A stretch of DNA of 64,000 nucleotides from positions 2,317,290-2,381,289 of the forward strand of contig NZ_LR732707.1 in NCBI RefSeq assembly GCF_902506555.1. The letters run 5' to 3'. Made by a program: the position numbers and the translations under genes. Of this stretch, positions 60,801-64,000 are shown piece by piece; within the stretch, counting starts at the first letter, position 1; each line of letters opens with the position of its first letter. A model generated the notes under the pieces. The model saw nothing but the letters and a program-made list of their open reading frames with translations, did no database searches and was not told where the DNA came from. This DNA is from Sphingorhabdus sp. 109 (GTDB lineage: Bacteria > Pseudomonadota > Alphaproteobacteria > Sphingomonadales > Sphingomonadaceae).

Positions 60801-62531
60801 CAGTTCGAGCAGGAAATCGTGAATGAAACCCAGACGCCCATCGTCCAGCGGAGTCGGCACCGATTCGCGCACGATAAAGCCGAAGTTTTCCAGTTTCGGG
60901 ACTGCATCCGACAGCGGCAGCGCACCGCCCAGATGATAAATTTTCAGCCGCAGCAGATTGTCGGCATCGCTGGCAAGGCGGTAAAGCCGGGTGGAACGCT
61001 GCCCGCCGCGCTCCAGCTTGAACAGACGCAGGATATCCTTGGCCGCCTCCAGCGCACCATAGGTCGACTGGTAGGTGCCCGGGAAGCAATTGGCATAGCG
61101 CTGCGCCAGAACCGCGGCCCGGTTTTCCTGACCCGCTTCGCGCAGGTTGCGCTCGACTTCCGGCTTCCAGCCCCGGACCATATTTTCAAGTTGCTGGTCG
61201 AGCAGATCGGGATCCGGAATTCTGCCGTCGGCTCCCATGTCGAGCGTATAGCGCAGAGAAGAGACTCCACCCTCTTCAAGCGTATTGGACCAGCTCAGAA
61301 TTTTTGCGCCGGTTGCCTCCGTCAGCATTTGCTCGACATTCTGCCTGCGTTCGGTCGAAAGCTGCTCGCGCGGGAGCCAGACAAAGGCGAAGAGATGGCG
61401 GGCGAGCGGCGAGATCACGCTATGCAGTTTGGGGCGCGGCCGATCGATCAGCGACATCGAGATCAGCGCCAGTTTCTCCAGATCATCCTGTGCAAAGGTG
61501 ATCAGCAGATCATGCGGCAAAGAGGTGAGCGCATGGGTCAGGCTTTTCCCGGCGTGGCCCGATACCGAAAATTCAAACTTGTCGAACAGCCGGGTGAGTT
61601 GGGTTCGCAACACCGGAATATTCTCGGGAGAAGCGGCCAGCGCGGCGCTGGTCCACATGCCGGAGATGATCGACAGCGCCGTGATCTTGTTCTTTTTCCT
61701 GACCGGGACGATGATCAGGTCCATCAGCACATGCCGATGCACTGTGGACAGCTGGTTGGACTTGATAATCAGCGGTGCCTTGCCGCCATTTTCAAACCAT
61801 TCGAACGCGCGCCGCCTGCTTTCATCGGATAGTATCGGTTGCGGGCGCATCCGGGCCAGACCGAGCCGCTCGGTACGGCCGCCCTTGGTATCGACCATTT
61901 CGTGGCCGAGCAATGTCAGGTTGCGGTCGAGGAACCAGCGGAGCAGCGTCGCCCCTTCTCCCTCGGGCAAACCGTCGGCATTCTCACCCAGCACGATCTG
62001 CAATTTCAGCCAGTCGGTCACCGCCGCGGCGACATCCTTGAGATTCGCGCGCAGCGCCTTCACCAGTTCCCGGCGGACACGGGCGTCGGTTCGCTCCAGC
62101 TCGATATAGATAACCGATTCGCGCTTTTCACCGGGGGGGGCCTGCTCGACAAGCTCGATCAGCTGCCCTTCGGCATCGCGGCGCACGGCAACCACCGGGT
62201 GGATCAACCGTTCGATGGTCAGGCCGAAACCGGCAATCGTCGCGCAAACCGAATCCACCAGAAACGGCATGTCGTCATTGACGATCGCGAGGCGCAAGTG
62301 CCGGTTGTCATGCTGGCCGCTGACGCTTTCCAGCGACAGGTTCGCTTCGCTGCCACGACGTTCCTGGGCGGATCGCAAGGTGAACCGCGCGGCTTCCTCG
62401 CAGGCCTGTTTGTCAAAACCGATATTTTCGCCGGGCAACGCACTCTCGCGAAAGGCAGCCACCAGCTTTTTTTCGAGACCGTCAAGCCTGTTCTGGGCTG
62501 ACCCGGATTTCCGTTCGCGATTGGCCGCCAT
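57855..62531 (-). CDS. gdhB: NAD-specific glutamate dehydrogenase, large (~170 kDa) type
   Basis: A 1,558-residue enzyme that deaminates glutamate to 2-oxoglutarate. The N-terminal half (~1-690) has ACT-like and helical regulatory domains (SVCATIAGFGLTIERLIHPVV near residue 100). The catalytic core runs from about 690 to 1190, with the substrate Lys803 in TGAKGGFFAKQLP, RGGLRWSDRRDDFRTEI and VGVGDMSGDVFGNGML. This large class is often allosterically controlled by Asp or Arg. A perfect palindrome lies 138 bp upstream. Its stop overlaps the DUF445 stop in the shared CTAG. The symbol is given with low certainty. Confidence 0.94.
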   Translation of the reverse strand: MAANRERKSGSAQNRLDGLEKKLVAAFRESALPGENIGFDKQACEEAARFTLRSAQERRGSEANLSLESVSGQHDNRHLRLAIVNDDMPFLVDSVCATIAGFGLTIERLIHPVVAVRRDAEGQLIELVEQAPPGEKRESVIYIELERTDARVRRELVKALRANLKDVAAAVTDWLKLQIVLGENADGLPEGEGATLLRWFLDRNLTLLGHEMVDTKGGRTERLGLARMRPQPILSDESRRRAFEWFENGGKAPLIIKSNQLSTVHRHVLMDLIIVPVRKKNKITALSIISGMWTSAALAASPENIPVLRTQLTRLFDKFEFSVSGHAGKSLTHALTSLPHDLLITFAQDDLEKLALISMSLIDRPRPKLHSVISPLARHLFAFVWLPREQLSTERRQNVEQMLTEATGAKILSWSNTLEEGGVSSLRYTLDMGADGRIPDPDLLDQQLENMVRGWKPEVERNLREAGQENRAAVLAQRYANCFPGTYQSTYGALEAAKDILRLFKLERGGQRSTRLYRLASDADNLLRLKIYHLGGALPLSDAVPKLENFGFIVRESVPTPLDDGRLGFIHDFLLELRSEERCDRLIARADEIEAAITNVLDGEAENDAFNQLITTAGIDARSTVWMRAWFRYLRQTGLSYGLNTVVEALAEAPAVTAAMITIFRALHDPDFDGDRAKATQLATRDMDAALISVHAIDDDRILRLFRAVIESILRTNAFAYQAGEALAFKIESARIPELPAPVPWREIFVYSPRVEGIHLRAGPVARGGLRWSDRRDDFRTEILGLMKAQRVKNAVIVPTGAKGGFFAKQLPSGDDRDAFLAEGVEAYKIFISALLSLTDNIVEGKIVPPARVQRLDEDDPYFVVAADKGTASFSDIANQIAIDRGFWLGDAFASGGSNGYDHKAMGITARGAWVSVQRHFAESGIDIQSEPVRVVGVGDMSGDVFGNGMLLSKSLKIVAAFDHRHIFIDPDPDPAKSWIERKRLFDLPRSSWEDYDKELISEGGGVFSRGSKTIKLSDQAARMLGLAEDMETTPSRLMAAILACNADLLWFGGIGTYVKAAAENHIEVGDPANDKIRVNAEQLRVKVIGEGANLGITQAARIAFAAGGGRINTDFIDNSAGVDCSDNEVNIKIALNAELASGNLQPAARNKLLKSMTDDVGALVLEDNRLQALGLSIAEMGGAKSLPSYVRLIEQFEEQGQLNRTVEGLASNEDLIRRGQENRGLYRPELAVLISTAKLALQDAIENSDLGDDPGLDSELLQAFPPAMQEGHREAILSHQLRREIIATKLANRMINRLGLIDPFELAEEEGCTLGEVARAFVMAERLFHADRLWHALEVAEIAEDIRITLFDRLAYVLRSHMADLMRIGVSDDRIDDTVEMLAPGVTLLNENVESLITAEGRLQASRQVKLLVEAGATSEIAGKIANIYKNDGAAGIAYLAHSRDIDALEVATAFTGLGSQLGLDWAQMTATRINPSDPWDRLLVAGLARDFQQMRLDFLRRTRGKDMQQFVDSWAERNIARVAQFRKIMDRAQQTPKPSIAMLAQIAGQARLLLSR

Positions 62532-62668
62532 TTTACCCCCAAAGTGGATCGAGACGGGTCAGGCCCCGCCAGCATGGCTATGCTATGCGCCCAATCTGCA
62601 GCGCGCTCAAGGGCCGAGCCGGTCCTTTTCGCTTGCGATAGGAGAATGTTTTTGACCGTGATATTTCG

Positions 62669-62682
62669 GTTACATATGTAAC
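62669..62682. promoter_or_regulatory. perfect 14-bp palindrome upstream of NAD-GDH
   Basis: GTTACAT-ATGTAAC (62669-62682) is fully symmetric and lies 138 bp before the GDH start, in the 194-bp gap after the PAS-like gene. ATGTAA is also the half-site of the candidate TetR operator at 23764, but the spacing differs (0 versus 2). A dimeric regulator of GDH expression is the simplest reading. Confidence 0.5.
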
Positions 62683-62725
62683 TAGAGGCAGGATAGCAAC
62701 GGCGTCACCGCCGCCGCCCGCAGGA

Positions 62726-64000
62726 TCAGATTTCGGTATGTTTCAACGCCTGGCTGGTCAACTTGTCATTGCCGCGAACCGGTCCGACAATGGACAATTC
62801 ACCGTCCGAGCCCTTGCGCGCGACGAGCACGACAAATTCGGAATCCCCGGGATCGATATCCTGCAACTGCCGCGACGGCGCTGCACGCAGTTTCACCAGC
62901 ATGTCCTCTCCGGCCGACCGCAGCTTGTTGAGCAGCCCGGAGGTCCGCCCGGCGGCGCGCTCGGCCTGCACAATCGCTTTCAGACCACCCTCATGCTGAC
63001 CGAGCAAATCGGCGAGCGCGCCCTTGGCAATCGCATTGCGCTTGGCATATTTCAGCACTGCGGCATATTCGGTCAGCCGCGTCTTGTCATAACCGGTACC
63101 AAATACCAGTTTGACGATCGGCGTCATCGGTGCGCGTTCCTGGACCACAAGGCCGCAATCTTCGAGCAGCATCTGATAGTCGTCCGGGAACATCTCGGTC
63201 ATCAGATAGAAATCATAGGCGTTGCTGATGGCGGCATATAGCGCCGCACGGCTGCGCTGCTCGTTATGCGCGGCATGGTCGGCGCTATTCCGGGCAGCCG
63301 CCAGCCAGTCGGCCAGACTCGCGTCCTCGGCCGGCTGATCCGGCGATTGCGCTTCGTCCTGTTGCGGGATGATGGCGAAGGCGGGCGTCAGCTCAAGCGG
63401 GCTGGTCGCGGCCTGATCCTCCCGGCCGGTTGCATTCGGTCCGTCTTCCCAGACCGGACCCGCCACCTTGCGTTCGGGAGCCGAGAGCATCGCCTCGGAC
63501 ACTTCCCCTTCGATCTCCCGCTGGACGGTATCGGCGGCCACTTCCTTCCAGTTGATGACGCCGTAGATAAAATCTATCGTGTCATCATCGGTCGAGAAGG
63601 GCAGCAAAATACCGCGATACATGATCGTGATGCCTGCATGATTGACAAATTCCGCCTCGAAGCCGATCGGCGCCTGATTGGCGATGATCTGCAGATAATG
63701 GTCGGTGATGCGCGAAAGCAGGGAACGCGCCGGCACATCGGCAACCGCGGTGATCGACGCGTCGATCTTGCACTCCTCGCGCAGTGCGCGGCCGAGAAAC
63801 TGGATCGCGGGATTCTCGATGCCGTTGGTGAAATCGAGCAACACGCTATTGGGTCCGAAATCATCGTCCGATTCGGGCGACAGGTCCTCGACATTGGGAA
63901 AATGCCGTTCGCCCAGCAGGCTGGCCCAGAAATTATAGGCGCGTACATGCATGCGCCGCTCGTCCTGGCTGATCGGTGGTGGCGCCTCGACCGCGGCGTC
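62726..64000 (-). CDS. PAS-like sensory protein, 5' end outside the window
   Basis: At least 424 residues are visible; the frame stays open past the right edge, so the N-terminus is missing and the internal ATG at 63952 is not the start. The first visible part (DERRMHVRAYNFWASLLGERHFPNVEDL then GPNSVLLDFTNG) resembles the PAS_5 domain (PF07310-like), seen in alphaproteobacteria near NAD-GDH. A linker follows, then a helical C-terminal half (SRAALYAAISNAYDFYLMTEM). No kinase or output domain is visible, so the role is unknown. It ends 195 bp before the GDH start on the same strand, so GDH may be in one operon with it. Confidence 0.7.
   Translation of the reverse strand, partial: DAAVEAPPPISQDERRMHVRAYNFWASLLGERHFPNVEDLSPESDDDFGPNSVLLDFTNGIENPAIQFLGRALREECKIDASITAVADVPARSLLSRITDHYLQIIANQAPIGFEAEFVNHAGITIMYRGILLPFSTDDDTIDFIYGVINWKEVAADTVQREIEGEVSEAMLSAPERKVAGPVWEDGPNATGREDQAATSPLELTPAFAIIPQQDEAQSPDQPAEDASLADWLAAARNSADHAAHNEQRSRAALYAAISNAYDFYLMTEMFPDDYQMLLEDCGLVVQERAPMTPIVKLVFGTGYDKTRLTEYAAVLKYAKRNAIAKGALADLLGQHEGGLKAIVQAERAAGRTSGLLNKLRSAGEDMLVKLRAAPSRQLQDIDPGDSEFVVLVARKGSDGELSIVGPVRGNDKLTSQALKHTEI

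Noticed and set aside
59283-61832. An 849-codon open frame on the plus strand
   Set aside because: It lies entirely antisense to the NAD-GDH gene, whose protein is clearly recognisable. The antisense product is rich in Arg, Gly, His and Pro and looks like a frame shadow of GC-rich codons.
1-64000. Mobile elements, prophage, integrons, rRNA or tRNA genes
   Set aside because: I looked for transposase, integrase and phage genes, terminal repeats and tRNA-like cloverleaf sequence, and found none that I could support.

Overview
This 64 kb window is ordinary chromosomal DNA from an alphaproteobacterium, most likely a sphingomonad (Sphingomonadales). The evidence is internal: neighbourhoods I know from that group (serC-serA-hisZ-purA; lnt-metK-trmB; SUV3-like helicase, S4 protein, fdxA and carD), a SciP/DUF1153 cell-cycle regulator, the long (~1,560-residue) NAD-glutamate dehydrogenase, a metal-independent-type HemB, and two PF10118 proteins. 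Coding density is high, GC content is moderately high, and I see no insertion sequence, prophage, CRISPR array, rRNA or tRNA gene.

Layout. 1-5 kb: the tail of a DUF815 ATPase, a sorbosone-dehydrogenase-like beta-propeller, an envelope operon in which a methyltransferase lies between two DUF2807 exported proteins, then carD. 5-9 kb: fdxA, an S4 RNA-binding protein and a SUV3-like helicase. 9-16 kb: an M23 peptidase preceded by a perfect CtrA-type box, hemB, a gamma carbonic anhydrase, rplU-rpmA and two GNAT acetyltransferases. 16-25 kb: PF10118 copy 1, trmB, a secreted unknown, metK, lnt, a VOC protein, a TetR regulator divergent from PF10118 copy 2, and an unknown 183-residue gene. 25-32 kb: a LytS/LytTR two-component pair, an APC-like permease, pheA, a membrane-anchored cytochrome c, a LOG-family protein and an extensin-like lipoprotein. 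32-38 kb: serC (with a structured leader), serA, hisZ and purA. 38-50 kb: a zinc-ribbon membrane gene broken by an in-frame TAA, a dicarboxylate/amino-acid symporter, an SLC13 permease, aroC, fabI, YihY, a CbpA-like J protein, an ABA4-like protein, pdxH-phzF, a serine hydrolase lipoprotein and mnmA. 50-64 kb: sciP, glsB, an RND efflux pair with an unusually long permease, a DUF445 protein, NAD-GDH and a 5'-truncated PAS-like gene.

How the genes fit together. Most are housekeeping: serine, histidine, purine, aromatic, haem, B6 and SAM synthesis, tRNA modification and envelope maturation. The more unusual layer is regulatory. The window encodes SciP, an inhibitor of CtrA, and holds one perfect TTAA-N7-TTAA box plus several near matches in front of envelope or unknown genes. 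It also holds several long inverted repeats in divergent or promoter regions. I found no strong case for a wholly new multi-gene system. The best leads are the interrupted zinc-ribbon gene, the RND permease insertion, the DUF2807-methyltransferase-DUF2807 operon, the PF10118 pair with ferritin-like ligand patterns, and the palindrome-dense region at 17.14-17.25 kb.
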